Assembly (NCBI GenBank): GCA_963977135.1
Contig: CAXBNN010000007.1
Coordinates: forward strand, 62,001-126,000
Length of the DNA stretch: 64,000 bases
Source: UBA2040 sp963977135
GTDB taxonomy: Bacteria > Bacteroidota > Bacteroidia > Flavobacteriales_D > Crocinitomicaceae
Reading direction: 5' to 3'
Positions 56,347 to 64,000 of the stretch are shown here, in pieces (the stretch's first letter is position 1; each line of letters starts with the position of its first letter). The position numbers and the translations under genes are program-made. The notes beneath the pieces were generated by a model. The model had not been told where the DNA came from, did no database searches, and saw nothing but the letters and a program-made list of their open reading frames with translations.

Positions 56347-57612
56347 ATGAAGTTACTTTGCTTGTTTTTGCTTCTAGGAAGTTTTGTTTTTGGTCAGGAT
56401 CAGGTTGTCAGCAATATTCAATTTGAGGGGAATAAAAAGTCAAAGGAATCATTCCTCAGGATGCAACTGGACATAAAAGAAGGTTCATTTTATGATTCAC
56501 TCATTTTAGAACAAAACATCCAATTTTTACGAAATACGAATTTGTTTTTTGATGTTTCATATCGTTTAGATTCAATAAACGATAGAGAAATCAAGGTAAC
56601 CTTTTTGCTTTCTGAAGTAATCACTATTTTTCCCATTATTGCCAATGGTGGTTCAAGTGAAAAGCTCAATTTCACGCTTGGCCTTTCGGATATAAATTTT
56701 CGTGGAAAGGGAAATACTTTGGGAATCGTTTATCAATATTACGATAGACATTCCGTCAAAGCATACCATATTTCGCCGAGGCATTTAAACAATCGAACAG
56801 GACACGAATTATTCGTAGGGAAATATTCAACCATTGAACCCTTGTATTTTGACAATAAAAAAGCATTTTTCAATTTTGATAATTATCACTTGTCTTCGGC
56901 AGTTTATCTTTGGTTGAATCGCTATTGGAAATTGAGTTTGGGAGGAGCTCTGTTCTATGAAAAATATGCAAATCGTTCAGAAGTGATTATGTCAACAAAT
57001 TACAATGTTATTCCAGGGCAAAAATTCGATTTTTTCAAATACCAAATTCGAACAGGGGCAAACTATAAAAACATAGAATACATCTACGAGCGAAAGAAGG
57101 GAATTTGGAATCAATTAAATGGTGAGAGCATTGTTACACATAATTATCCGGGAGCAACCTTTTTGAAGCTGACAAATGAATTGAAATCCTATTTTATCCT
57201 TGGCCAACGGCACAATATATTTTTTCGTCAATTTTCAGGAATATCAACGAATAATAATTCTCCTTTTTCACCTTTTGTCATTGACGATTTTGTGAATATT
57301 CGGGGAATAGGAAACAGGATTGCTCGCGGGACAGCTCTTTTTACTTTTAATACGGAATATCTCTTCACAGTATTAAAAGCAAATTGGTTTTATGCTCAAG
57401 TTGGGGCTTTTTACGATTTGGGCTATCAACGCCCACCTGGATTAAAACTCGAAGATAGTTTTTCCGCGAACAACACCTTTCAAACGGCTGGACTCGGTCT
57501 TCGTTTACAATCGAGGAAATATTACAATACCGTTTTCCGATTTGATTATGGTTGGCAATTAAATGATCTTTCTAAAGGCGGATTTGTTATTGGTTTGGGG
57601 CAGTATTTTTGA
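56347..57612 (+). CDS. Omp85/BamA-like protein with a single POTRA domain
   Basis: 421 residues. A signal peptide (ending near FVFGQ) is followed by one POTRA domain (about residues 20-95; VVSNIQFEGNKKSKESFLRMQLDIKEGS) and a 16-strand-like barrel ending LGQYF. BamA has five POTRA domains and is over 700 residues, so this is a small accessory Omp85 of the kind seen in two-partner secretion or surface lipoprotein/protein translocation. It is the third outer-membrane gene in a row. Confidence 0.85.
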   Translation: MKLLCLFLLLGSFVFGQDQVVSNIQFEGNKKSKESFLRMQLDIKEGSFYDSLILEQNIQFLRNTNLFFDVSYRLDSINDREIKVTFLLSEVITIFPIIANGGSSEKLNFTLGLSDINFRGKGNTLGIVYQYYDRHSVKAYHISPRHLNNRTGHELFVGKYSTIEPLYFDNKKAFFNFDNYHLSSAVYLWLNRYWKLSLGGALFYEKYANRSEVIMSTNYNVIPGQKFDFFKYQIRTGANYKNIEYIYERKKGIWNQLNGESIVTHNYPGATFLKLTNELKSYFILGQRHNIFFRQFSGISTNNNSPFSPFVIDDFVNIRGIGNRIARGTALFTFNTEYLFTVLKANWFYAQVGAFYDLGYQRPPGLKLEDSFSANNTFQTAGLGLRLQSRKYYNTVFRFDYGWQLNDLSKGGFVIGLGQYF

Positions 57613-57622
57613 ATAAGTTTCA

Positions 57623-57797
57623 AGTTTCAAGTTGAACGGCTTCTTCGAAGCGTTCTGCAAGTTTCAAGTTCTGTGTTGCTGATTCTGCGTCTAATGAGAA
57701 CGCTTCAAAGAAGCCGTTCAAACTGCAACTATTAATTGACCATTAAGCGCACCGAACTTGCAACTTTGCCTCTGCGAAGCAAACAACTTGCAACTTG
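57623..57797 (+). repeat. Foldback repeat R1 (left copy)
   Basis: 175 bp, about 93% identical and colinear without gaps to R2 at 58253-58427 (13 mismatches by eye). Internally, the 23 bases at 57634-57656 pair with 57697-57719 with one mismatch, so the RNA forms a long stem; the ends also carry related TTTCAAGTT / AACTTGCAACTTG words. It begins within 11 bases of the Omp85 stop. Confidence 0.88.
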
Positions 57798-57880
57798 TAA
57801 CATTTCACAAAAAGCTATTGTAGAATCTAAACTAATTGACTAATTTAAATAGTGGATTAAGTTTTACCCAACCCAAATAT

Positions 57881-58249
57881 ATGGCAACTTTTACTGCTTT
57901 CGAAGAGATTCATGCATGGTAAAAGGCGCATGAATCTGTTCTGACAATTTATAAATTAACAAACGAATCTAAGCTTAAAAATGATTTCGGGTTAAAGGAC
58001 CAAATGCGCCGTTCGGCAGTTTCCATTACCTCAAATATTGCAGAAGGTCACGATCGAGGATCTAAAAATCAATTCATCTATTTTCTTAATGTCTCACGCG
58101 CTTCATGTGCTGAACTTCGGTCACAATTGATTCTAGCAAAGGATTTAAATTATATAGAAATTCCACAATATGAAAAACTAAAAACTGATCTAATGGAAGT
58201 TAGTAGAATGATAATGGGATTAATTAAATACCTGAAATCTTTAAAATGA
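57881..58249 (+). pseudogene. Four-helix bundle (S23/IVS-type) protein gene with in-frame stop
   Basis: From the ATG at 57881 the frame reads MATFTAFEEIHAW, then TAA at 57920, then continues KAHESVLTIYKLT...FGLKDQMRRSAVSITSNIAEGHDRG to 58249. Without the stop it would be 122 residues, the normal size for the four-helix bundle family (TIGR02436) encoded in 23S rRNA intervening sequences and scattered through Bacteroidota genomes. The stop replaces a residue that is commonly Gln or Lys after the conserved Trp, so CAA to TAA is the simplest cause. An internal ATG at 58004 would give 81 residues lacking the first helix. It lies between repeats R1 and R2. Confidence 0.85.
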
Positions 58250-58252
58250 TTT

Positions 58253-58427
58253 AGTTTCAAGTTGAACGGCTTCTTCGAAACGTTCAGCAAGTTTCAAGTT
58301 CTATGTTGCCGATTCTGTGTCTAATGAGAACGCTTCAAAGAAGCCGTTCAAACTGAAACTATTAATTGGCTATTAACCACATAGAACTTGCAACTTTGCC
58401 TTTGCGAAGCAAACAACTTGCAACTTG
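58253..58427 (+). repeat. Foldback repeat R2 (right copy)
   Basis: Direct copy of R1 starting three bases after the four-helix gene's stop. The internal stem (58264-58286 with 58327-58349) has three mismatches. It ends about ten bases before the prfA stop codon on the opposite strand, with a T-run following at 58432. Confidence 0.88.
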
Positions 58428-58436
58428 CAACTTTTT

Positions 58437-59516
58437 TTAAACAGTTTCCCCTTTCAATTTCTCAGCATTCTCAGCCATTTTCAGTGCATCGATCATTTCT
58501 TGCATGTCGCCGTTCATGAATGCAGACAAGTTGTACATCGTTTTCCCTATTCGGTGGTCTGTAATTCTACCTTGCGGATAGTTGTAGGTTCTAATTTTCG
58601 CTGATCTATCTCCAGTTGAAACTAAAGTTTTTCTGTGAGCTGACCTTTCTTCGTGCAAACGATCCAATTCTCTCTGGTACAATCGCGAACGTAATACAGA
58701 AATAGCTTTTTCTAAATTTTTGTGTTGTGAACGACCGTCTTGACATTCGACAACCAAACCAGTAGGAAGGTGAGTTAATCGAATCGCGGACTCTGTTTTG
58801 TTGACGTGCTGACCACCTGCTCCAGATGCTCGGAATGTATCTCGTTTTACATCTGTCATGTTCAGTTCAACATCCACTTCTTCAGCTTCAGGTAAAACTG
58901 CAACGGTAATTGCTGAAGTATGCACACGACCTTGAGATTCTGTTTCAGGAACACGTTGAACTCGGTGAACACCCGATTCGAATTTCATATTTCCATAAAT
59001 AGAAGCGCCAATAATTTCTAAGGAAATTTCTTTAAATCCTTTGGTCGTTCCTCCAGAGGAGTTGATGATTTCGTAGCTCCAACCTTTTTCCTTAAAGAAC
59101 ATAGTGTACATTCTGAAAATATCTTCTACGAAAATACATGCCTCATCACCACCCGTTCCAGCGCGTAATTCCAAAATGGCATTTTTATCATCTTCTGGAT
59201 CTTTTGGAATCAACATAAATTTGATCTCTTCTTCCATTTCTGGTCGAATAGTCTCCAATTCATCAATTTCAGCCTTTGCCATTTCCCGCATTTCAGGATC
59301 CTTTTCTTCGGCTAAAAGTGCTTTTGATGATTCTAAATTTTCAATTACGTCTTTATATTTTTTATAGACTTTATCCATCTCGTCAAGCTCTTTATACTCT
59401 TGACTCAATTTGACATAGCGCGTCATGTCCGAAATAATATCTGGATCCACAATAAGTTTACCAACTTCAATAAATCGGTAATGTATCGCTTCTAATTTTT
59501 GGAGTAAATCGTTCAT
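58437..59516 (-). CDS. prfA: Peptide chain release factor 1
   Basis: 359 residues. It ends translation at UAA and UAG. The catalytic GGQ lies in RASGAGGQHVNKTESAIR, and the codon-recognition PxT motif reads PET in RVQRVPETESQGRVHTSA. Length is normal. It follows purM on the same strand after an 85-base gap that contains an inverted repeat. Confidence 0.96.
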   Translation of the reverse strand: MNDLLQKLEAIHYRFIEVGKLIVDPDIISDMTRYVKLSQEYKELDEMDKVYKKYKDVIENLESSKALLAEEKDPEMREMAKAEIDELETIRPEMEEEIKFMLIPKDPEDDKNAILELRAGTGGDEACIFVEDIFRMYTMFFKEKGWSYEIINSSGGTTKGFKEISLEIIGASIYGNMKFESGVHRVQRVPETESQGRVHTSAITVAVLPEAEEVDVELNMTDVKRDTFRASGAGGQHVNKTESAIRLTHLPTGLVVECQDGRSQHKNLEKAISVLRSRLYQRELDRLHEERSAHRKTLVSTGDRSAKIRTYNYPQGRITDHRIGKTMYNLSAFMNGDMQEMIDALKMAENAEKLKGETV

Positions 59517-59529
59517 TTTTTTATAGATG

Positions 59530-59592
59530 TTAGATATTAGATTTTAGACTGCTAGACTAAAAATTGTCTAATGTCTTTCGTCTAATATCTAG
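59530..59592. repeat. TAGA-rich imperfect inverted repeat between purM and prfA
   Basis: TTAGATATTAGA-like sequence at 59530-59556 pairs with TCTAATATCTAGA-like sequence at 59567-59592 (core of 11 matching pairs, then broken pairing) around an AT-rich loop. It could be a weak terminator or a small dispersed intergenic repeat. Confidence 0.5.
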
Positions 59593-59601
59593 AGTCTTTT
59601 T

Positions 59602-60768
59602 CTAATAAGTAAATTCCCCGTATGGAGAAGTGATGGTTAATTTATTGCCTTCGTTTTTTTCTACGCGTCCAACAATTTGAGCGTCGATGTTGAAGGATTT
59701 TGAAATGTCTATGATGGATTGAGCCACTTCTTTAGGAACATATATTTCCATTCTATGACCCATATTGAAGACCTTGTACATTTCCTTCCAATCCGTTTTC
59801 GATTCTTCTTGAATCAATTTGAAAAGGGGAGGAATAGGGAATAAGTTGTCCTTAATAACATGTACATCTTTTACAAAGTGCAAAACTTTCGTTTGTGCTC
59901 CGCCAGAACAGTGAACCATTCCATGTATTTCGGGACGGTGAGCATCCAATATTTTTTTGATAACTGGAGCATAAGTTCTAGTCGGAGAAAGAACCAATTT
60001 TCCTGCGTTGATCGGACTTCCTTCAATTGAATCCGTTAGTTCTTTACTTCCGGAATAAACTAAATCTTCTGGAACACTTGGATCGTAACTTTCAGGAAAA
60101 TCTTTCGCTAATGTTTTTGAAAATACGTCATGACGAGCAGAAGTCAATCCGTTGCTTCCCATTCCACCATTGTATTCTTTTTCGTAGCTTGCTTGACCAA
60201 AAGAAGCCAAACCTACGATTACATCACCATCCTGAATGTTGTGATTAGAAACCACATCAGAACGTTTCATTCGACAAACTACTGTTGAATCTACAATAAT
60301 CGTCCGAACCAAATCGCCAACATCAGCCGTTTCACCACCTGTAGATTGAATGCCAATTCCTTGGGAACGCAAATCTGCCAATAATTCTTCCGTTCCATTG
60401 ATAATTTCTGAAATCACTTCACCCGTGATGAGGTTTTTATTTCTTCCTATCGTTGAAGAAAGCAAAATATTATCTGTCGCACCTACACAAAGTAAATCGT
60501 CAATGTTCATGATTAAAGCATCTTGAGCGATTCCTTTCCAAACAGAAACATCACCTGTAGTTTTCCAATACATGTAAGCTAAGGCAGATTTTGTCCCAGC
60601 ACCATCAGCATGCATTACCACGCAATAATCTTCGTCACCAGTTAAGGTGTCAGGAACAATTTTACAAAACGCTTGAGGAAAAAGTCCTTTGTCAACGTTT
60701 TTTATTGCGTTGTGAACTTCTTCTTTCCCTGCTGAAACTCCTCTGAGTTGGTAACGTGTATCAGACAT
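59602..60768 (-). CDS. purM: Phosphoribosylformylglycinamidine cyclo-ligase (AIR synthase)
   Basis: 388 residues. It closes the imidazole ring in purine synthesis. Family elements include VMHADGAGTKSALAY, GIAQDALIMNIDDLLCVGA and GIGIQSTGGETADVGDLVRT in the ATP/substrate-binding half and HCSGGAQTK in the C-terminal half. It is somewhat longer than the roughly 345 residues of the E. coli enzyme. No other purine gene is in the window. Confidence 0.9.
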   Translation of the reverse strand: MSDTRYQLRGVSAGKEEVHNAIKNVDKGLFPQAFCKIVPDTLTGDEDYCVVMHADGAGTKSALAYMYWKTTGDVSVWKGIAQDALIMNIDDLLCVGATDNILLSSTIGRNKNLITGEVISEIINGTEELLADLRSQGIGIQSTGGETADVGDLVRTIIVDSTVVCRMKRSDVVSNHNIQDGDVIVGLASFGQASYEKEYNGGMGSNGLTSARHDVFSKTLAKDFPESYDPSVPEDLVYSGSKELTDSIEGSPINAGKLVLSPTRTYAPVIKKILDAHRPEIHGMVHCSGGAQTKVLHFVKDVHVIKDNLFPIPPLFKLIQEESKTDWKEMYKVFNMGHRMEIYVPKEVAQSIIDISKSFNIDAQIVGRVEKNEGNKLTITSPYGEFTY

Positions 60769-60790
60769 GTATTGTGCTTTTTTTGAGGGG

Positions 60791-60798
60791 CAAAGGTA
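60791..60798 (-). promoter_or_regulatory. Putative -7 element before purM
   Basis: On the minus strand TACCTTTG, a full TAnnTTTG match, lies 22 bases before the purM ATG. The -33 region has no clear TTTG. Confidence 0.4.
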
Positions 60799-60889
60799 AG
60801 GAATTTTTAGAAGAAATTGGCATGAATTCTATGGAGTAGAATGTATAATTCTAGCTTAGAAAACTCTTATTGTATCAATACAAAGTCAA

Positions 60890-62461
60890 TTACATAATCC
60901 CCTTCTCAAAACGATAGGCTTTTTTACCCAATTGCAATTGCACTCCAACTTGTGTCATAGAGTAAAATGGACGTGGAGATTCGAGGATGAAATTCACGCC
61001 ATAGCCGTATTGAACGAATAGGCGATGGGAAATGGAGCCATTATTTTTTGCGAAGGTGAGCCCAGCGTGAATATTGGGTTCTAAATAATCATCTGAATAT
61101 CTGCCAATGCTCGCTTTGTATTCTGCTCCAACATATAATCGAGTATACCAAAAACGGTTTTTAGTTAAGGATTGTCGCCATTTGTCACCCGTAAAAAGGG
61201 AGTTAAACGGCACAGTTAAAATGTTGTATCTGCCTCGAATTGCTGCATAAAGTGCACTTTTTCCATGAACTCCGACAAGGAAATCTAATTCAACAAATCG
61301 CGTTGCCGTAAACAACCCAAGTGAAGCATACGGAATGTTCGTGCCATTTTGAAAATGTATACCCATCTCGGCAAAGTTATACGTCTCAACTTTTGCACGA
61401 GTTGGTCCTGAAATTAATTGTGGGACTTTATCTAAGTTATTTAATTCTTCTTGGCAATCTGCTGACGAATGAGTTGGGAATTTTCTTTGGATGGATGAAA
61501 CTTCGCCGCTAAACTGTTTTACTTTTGCGTAATAATATTCTTTGTCTTTTTCCTCCCAAATAATTTTTGTTGATTCGTTTCCATGAGAATAATAGTCGGA
61601 GTTGAGGTCTATAAAATCTTGTGGTACACGAACATTGATTTTATTCCGTTGAAAAAATGGAACCTTATGTTGAATGTTTTCTAGGACCAATAAATCTAAA
61701 CCTAATTGAAGTTCAGTTTTTTGAATTTCTTTGTTTTCAGAAAAATCTTCATGACATGAATTGCAAGGTTTATTTTCAATTGTGAAAAGTTTGAATCGGT
61801 CAAAATCATCTGTCGGAATCTCTGTAACTTCTCTTTCTTCGGCCCACCATGATTTGCCTACTTTTTCTACCTTCCATTTCAATCGAATTGCTTCAAAATC
61901 ACCTTTCGCGTTTAAGGTGCCGTAATATAATTCTTCTCGAGGTGCATTTGATTTCGTTAAAGACCGGTCTAATTGTGTGTAAGATGTTTTGCCTCTTGAG
62001 GTTGTTTCTCTATGATAGTTTTGCATCTCGGAGTAAGCGACTTTGTAACAACCTTGAGGTATTTCGGCATCGTTCTTTTTTGGTTTAATTGTCTCTGAAA
62101 TATATATAACGACATTCAACTGGCGTGTTGAACCCTTTGCTTTTTCCCAATCTCCACCAGTTGGCGAAATTAAATAAGGAACATTACCTTTTATTGATCC
62201 AGCTATGTATTTCTTCAACTTTATGGCTCTTAATTCCGTTGTTCTAAAATTCGATAGAAATGTTCCAACTGAATCTGAATTTCCAATGAAATGAACTGAA
62301 TCTACATTTTTTAAATCTAGTTTTTTAAATCCTTTTTGAAACAATTGAAGAGATTCAGAATCGGGATTTAACTTGCCGAATGAATAGGGTAAAACAAAAG
62401 TTGTTTGAGAAAAAGCACTAAAAGTGATGAGGAAGAGCGATAGAAAAATTGATATCTTCAT
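60890..62461 (-). CDS. OmpA-like N-terminal domain / CxxCH / C-terminal barrel protein
   Basis: 523 residues with a signal peptide (ending near SAFSQ). Residues about 20-130 resemble an OmpA-type peptidoglycan-binding domain (SVHFIGNSDSVGTFLSNFRTTELRAIKL, RQLNVVIYI). A middle region contains CNSCH at residues 233-237, the form of a c-type haem attachment site. From about 350 the sequence looks like an outer-membrane barrel. This domain order, with the OmpA-like part first, is unusual. No named family; haem binding is unproven. Confidence 0.72.
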   Translation of the reverse strand: MKISIFLSLFLITFSAFSQTTFVLPYSFGKLNPDSESLQLFQKGFKKLDLKNVDSVHFIGNSDSVGTFLSNFRTTELRAIKLKKYIAGSIKGNVPYLISPTGGDWEKAKGSTRQLNVVIYISETIKPKKNDAEIPQGCYKVAYSEMQNYHRETTSRGKTSYTQLDRSLTKSNAPREELYYGTLNAKGDFEAIRLKWKVEKVGKSWWAEEREVTEIPTDDFDRFKLFTIENKPCNSCHEDFSENKEIQKTELQLGLDLLVLENIQHKVPFFQRNKINVRVPQDFIDLNSDYYSHGNESTKIIWEEKDKEYYYAKVKQFSGEVSSIQRKFPTHSSADCQEELNNLDKVPQLISGPTRAKVETYNFAEMGIHFQNGTNIPYASLGLFTATRFVELDFLVGVHGKSALYAAIRGRYNILTVPFNSLFTGDKWRQSLTKNRFWYTRLYVGAEYKASIGRYSDDYLEPNIHAGLTFAKNNGSISHRLFVQYGYGVNFILESPRPFYSMTQVGVQLQLGKKAYRFEKGIM

Positions 62462-62630
62462 AAAATGAGTATTAATTATGCACGCCCTATTCTAAAAATA
62501 CGAAAAATATGTTCCACAAATCCAAAAGGAAAATATGCAATTGTATCAATATTTGAATTCAATTCTTCAACATAAACTGTATCAGATTAAACTAATTGAC
62601 CAATTGGAAACCTCAACTTATCAAGTGGTG

Positions 62631-64000
62631 CTATTGTTTTACAAATTTCGATTTGCTAACAGAACCATTTGTGTGTTCAACAGTAACTAGATATTGACCA
62701 TTTTCAAGTTTCGATAAATCTAGATTGTTGTCAGAATTACCCGATAAAGTTTCTAAAACTACACGACCCGATAAGTCTGTTATTTTAATCAAACCAGGGT
62801 TCGTTAATTTAGAAATGGTCAATTGATCTTTAGCTGGGTTAGGATACAAACTTAAATTCTCGCCAACGTTTTCTTCAATGGCAAGCTGTGCAGCATCAAA
62901 AACACGTAATGCGATAGAAGGCACCATATCCTCACCAAAACCTAATGCATAATACGCTCCACTGCTTGAAACAGGTGTTAATGGTTGAAGATAATGATCA
63001 ACATTTCTAGTATAGTCAATACGACTACTATAACCTATCCAAAAATTATCGTTGTAAACATCTACACAACCCAAGTATCGCTGATTGTCTGATAATTGCA
63101 GCGGAATATTGAATGGAGCGAAGACCATTGTTGAATTTTGATTTGGACCAAAAAGGTAGCTTCCATTGGCTACAATTGTAAGGTTGGCAAATGCAAAATT
63201 TGGATCGTTTAAATCTACGAAATTGTCATCCCAACGATATAAACTTACTCCAAATTCTTCACCATCTAAAATTGCACCTGTATTGTAACCAGCCTCAGCA
63301 GCAAAATAAATTCCCTCTGCTCCTAAACGACTGCCGTTTGGATTATTGTAAACCATACAAGCCGAAAAACCTGTAGCGCTCGACCTAGTGTATGTGAAAG
63401 GAATTGGCAAACCAGTCACAGGATCAGACTTAGAAAATGAAACTTTATTGTCGTTTATTAAAAAATTGTACGTCAAAGAATTATCAAAATCGGATTCGTC
63501 AGGTACGCCGATATCAAGAGAGTAACTTAATGTGTATTCACCAACTGGGTAACTAGACAATGTAAATGCAGGAATGTTGTTTGTTCCTCCTGTGAAAACA
63601 TCAACTGAGTCGCCCATTGCTAATGTAAAAGGGCCGGCAGTTTCCGTCCAAGTTCCACCGGGACCTGTAACAGTAGCTGTTAAATTTAATCCACTTTGTG
63701 TGCTTGATCCGTAATTGAAAATTTTCGTTCCAATGTCAAACCCAAATTCAGAAGAACTAGCTGCAGTTATGGCTGCGGTTGCAGAAATTGAAGGAGCAAG
63801 AGTTTGATTTTTCACAATACCAACGTCATTCCCGTAAAGCCCTAACTTATTTCCTAGAAATGCAACAACGTCATCACCTGCCTCTATTCTTGCACGAATT
63901 ATTGCGCCGTCTGATTTGCCTATGAAAGCAAAAGGAATATTGGTTAGCGGTCCGTCTAGAGTTCCATCGTAACCATAAACTCCGTCAACACGGTTTACTA
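62631..64000 (-). CDS. T9SS type A sorting-domain secreted protein (5' end outside window)
   Basis: The minus-strand frame stays open to the right edge (the GTG at 63815 is not a start, as upstream codons read through NDVGIVKNQTLAPS). About 456 residues are visible. A middle adhesin-like region (TATVTGPGGTWTETAGPFTLAMGDSVDVFTGG, CARDB/Ig-like) precedes a beta-rich domain, and the last about 75 residues (LSLYPNPAKDQLTIS, GRVVLETLSG, GQYLVTVEHTNG..KFVKQ) are a type A T9SS C-terminal sorting domain (TIGR04183). The protein is probably exported and attached or released at the surface; its function is unknown. Confidence 0.88.
   Translation of the reverse strand, partial: VNRVDGVYGYDGTLDGPLTNIPFAFIGKSDGAIIRARIEAGDDVVAFLGNKLGLYGNDVGIVKNQTLAPSISATAAITAASSSEFGFDIGTKIFNYGSSTQSGLNLTATVTGPGGTWTETAGPFTLAMGDSVDVFTGGTNNIPAFTLSSYPVGEYTLSYSLDIGVPDESDFDNSLTYNFLINDNKVSFSKSDPVTGLPIPFTYTRSSATGFSACMVYNNPNGSRLGAEGIYFAAEAGYNTGAILDGEEFGVSLYRWDDNFVDLNDPNFAFANLTIVANGSYLFGPNQNSTMVFAPFNIPLQLSDNQRYLGCVDVYNDNFWIGYSSRIDYTRNVDHYLQPLTPVSSSGAYYALGFGEDMVPSIALRVFDAAQLAIEENVGENLSLYPNPAKDQLTISKLTNPGLIKITDLSGRVVLETLSGNSDNNLDLSKLENGQYLVTVEHTNGSVSKSKFVKQ

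Noticed and set aside
57826..57846. Shared word TAAACTAATTGAC with the region near 62587, suggesting a further repeat copy
   Set aside because: Only 13 AT-rich bases are shared and similarity stops on both sides.
63813..63815. GTG as the start of the type A sorting-domain gene
   Set aside because: There is no signal peptide and the reading frame remains open, with coherent protein sequence, to the right edge.

Overview
The window is AT-rich chromosomal DNA from a member of the Bacteroidota, most likely order Flavobacteriales and perhaps near Crocinitomicaceae/Fluviicola (the family placement is inference). The evidence is type IX secretion (T9SS) C-terminal domains of both kinds, a PorP/SprF protein, Bacteroidota promoters of the form TTTG-N19-TAnnTTTG, MKK...Q and lipobox signal peptides without strong Shine-Dalgarno sites, DUF4270, and a flexirubin-free, zeaxanthin-type carotenoid operon. 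There are no rRNA or tRNA genes, CRISPR arrays or transposases that I can see. Both edges cut genes: a giant adhesin at the left and a T9SS cargo protein at the right.

Left arm (1-14,100): the 3' 10.7 kb of a giant surface protein (DUF11 repeats, 25 Ig/cadherin-like domains, thrombospondin type 3 calcium repeats, type B T9SS signal), followed in the same direction by a PorP/SprF-like outer-membrane protein and a PorE-like OmpA protein, then a strong terminator. This looks like an adhesin with its dedicated export and anchoring partners. Between 14.1 and 18.0 kb lie four methionine-salvage genes (mtnB, mtnD, mtnC, mtnA), split by an opposite-strand outer-membrane protein gene. A cysteine-rich mini-lipoprotein with a near-ideal promoter follows.

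18.4-25.4 kb: a leftward panC-panD-flippase-rfaE2 operon is divergent from a rightward operon of a half-length GT5 glycosyltransferase, a DUF4270 lipoprotein and glmS. 25.4-36.4 kb is mostly leftward: a CAP protein, a translationally coupled MBOAT/SGNH O-acylation pair, a MOCOS-like PLP enzyme, a GNAT coupled to a lipoprotein, a DUF1287 hydrolase, a CsgG-like outer-membrane protein, an HTH regulator and a pentapeptide-repeat protein. The 430-base gap at 34.3-34.8 kb holds two TTGCG palindromes and a roughly 150-bp foldback element.

36.5-39.7 kb is a tight rightward operon: an alkyltransferase-like protein, an SDR epimerase, a CruF-like carotenoid protein, crtZ and a CrtYc/Yd lycopene cyclase. 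Opposing it are a DUF5060 glycoside hydrolase and an overlapping trio of MMPL exporter, rfbA and prenyl synthase, followed by an S9 peptidase and a two-component system. Divergent from the two-component system is a run of three outer-membrane proteins (51.2-57.6 kb) including an Omp85 protein. At 57.6-58.4 kb, two 175-bp foldback repeats (about 93% identical) flank a four-helix-bundle (S23/IVS-type) gene broken by one in-frame stop; I consider this the most unusual locus. prfA, purM, an unusual OmpA-CxxCH-barrel protein and the truncated T9SS cargo gene finish the window.
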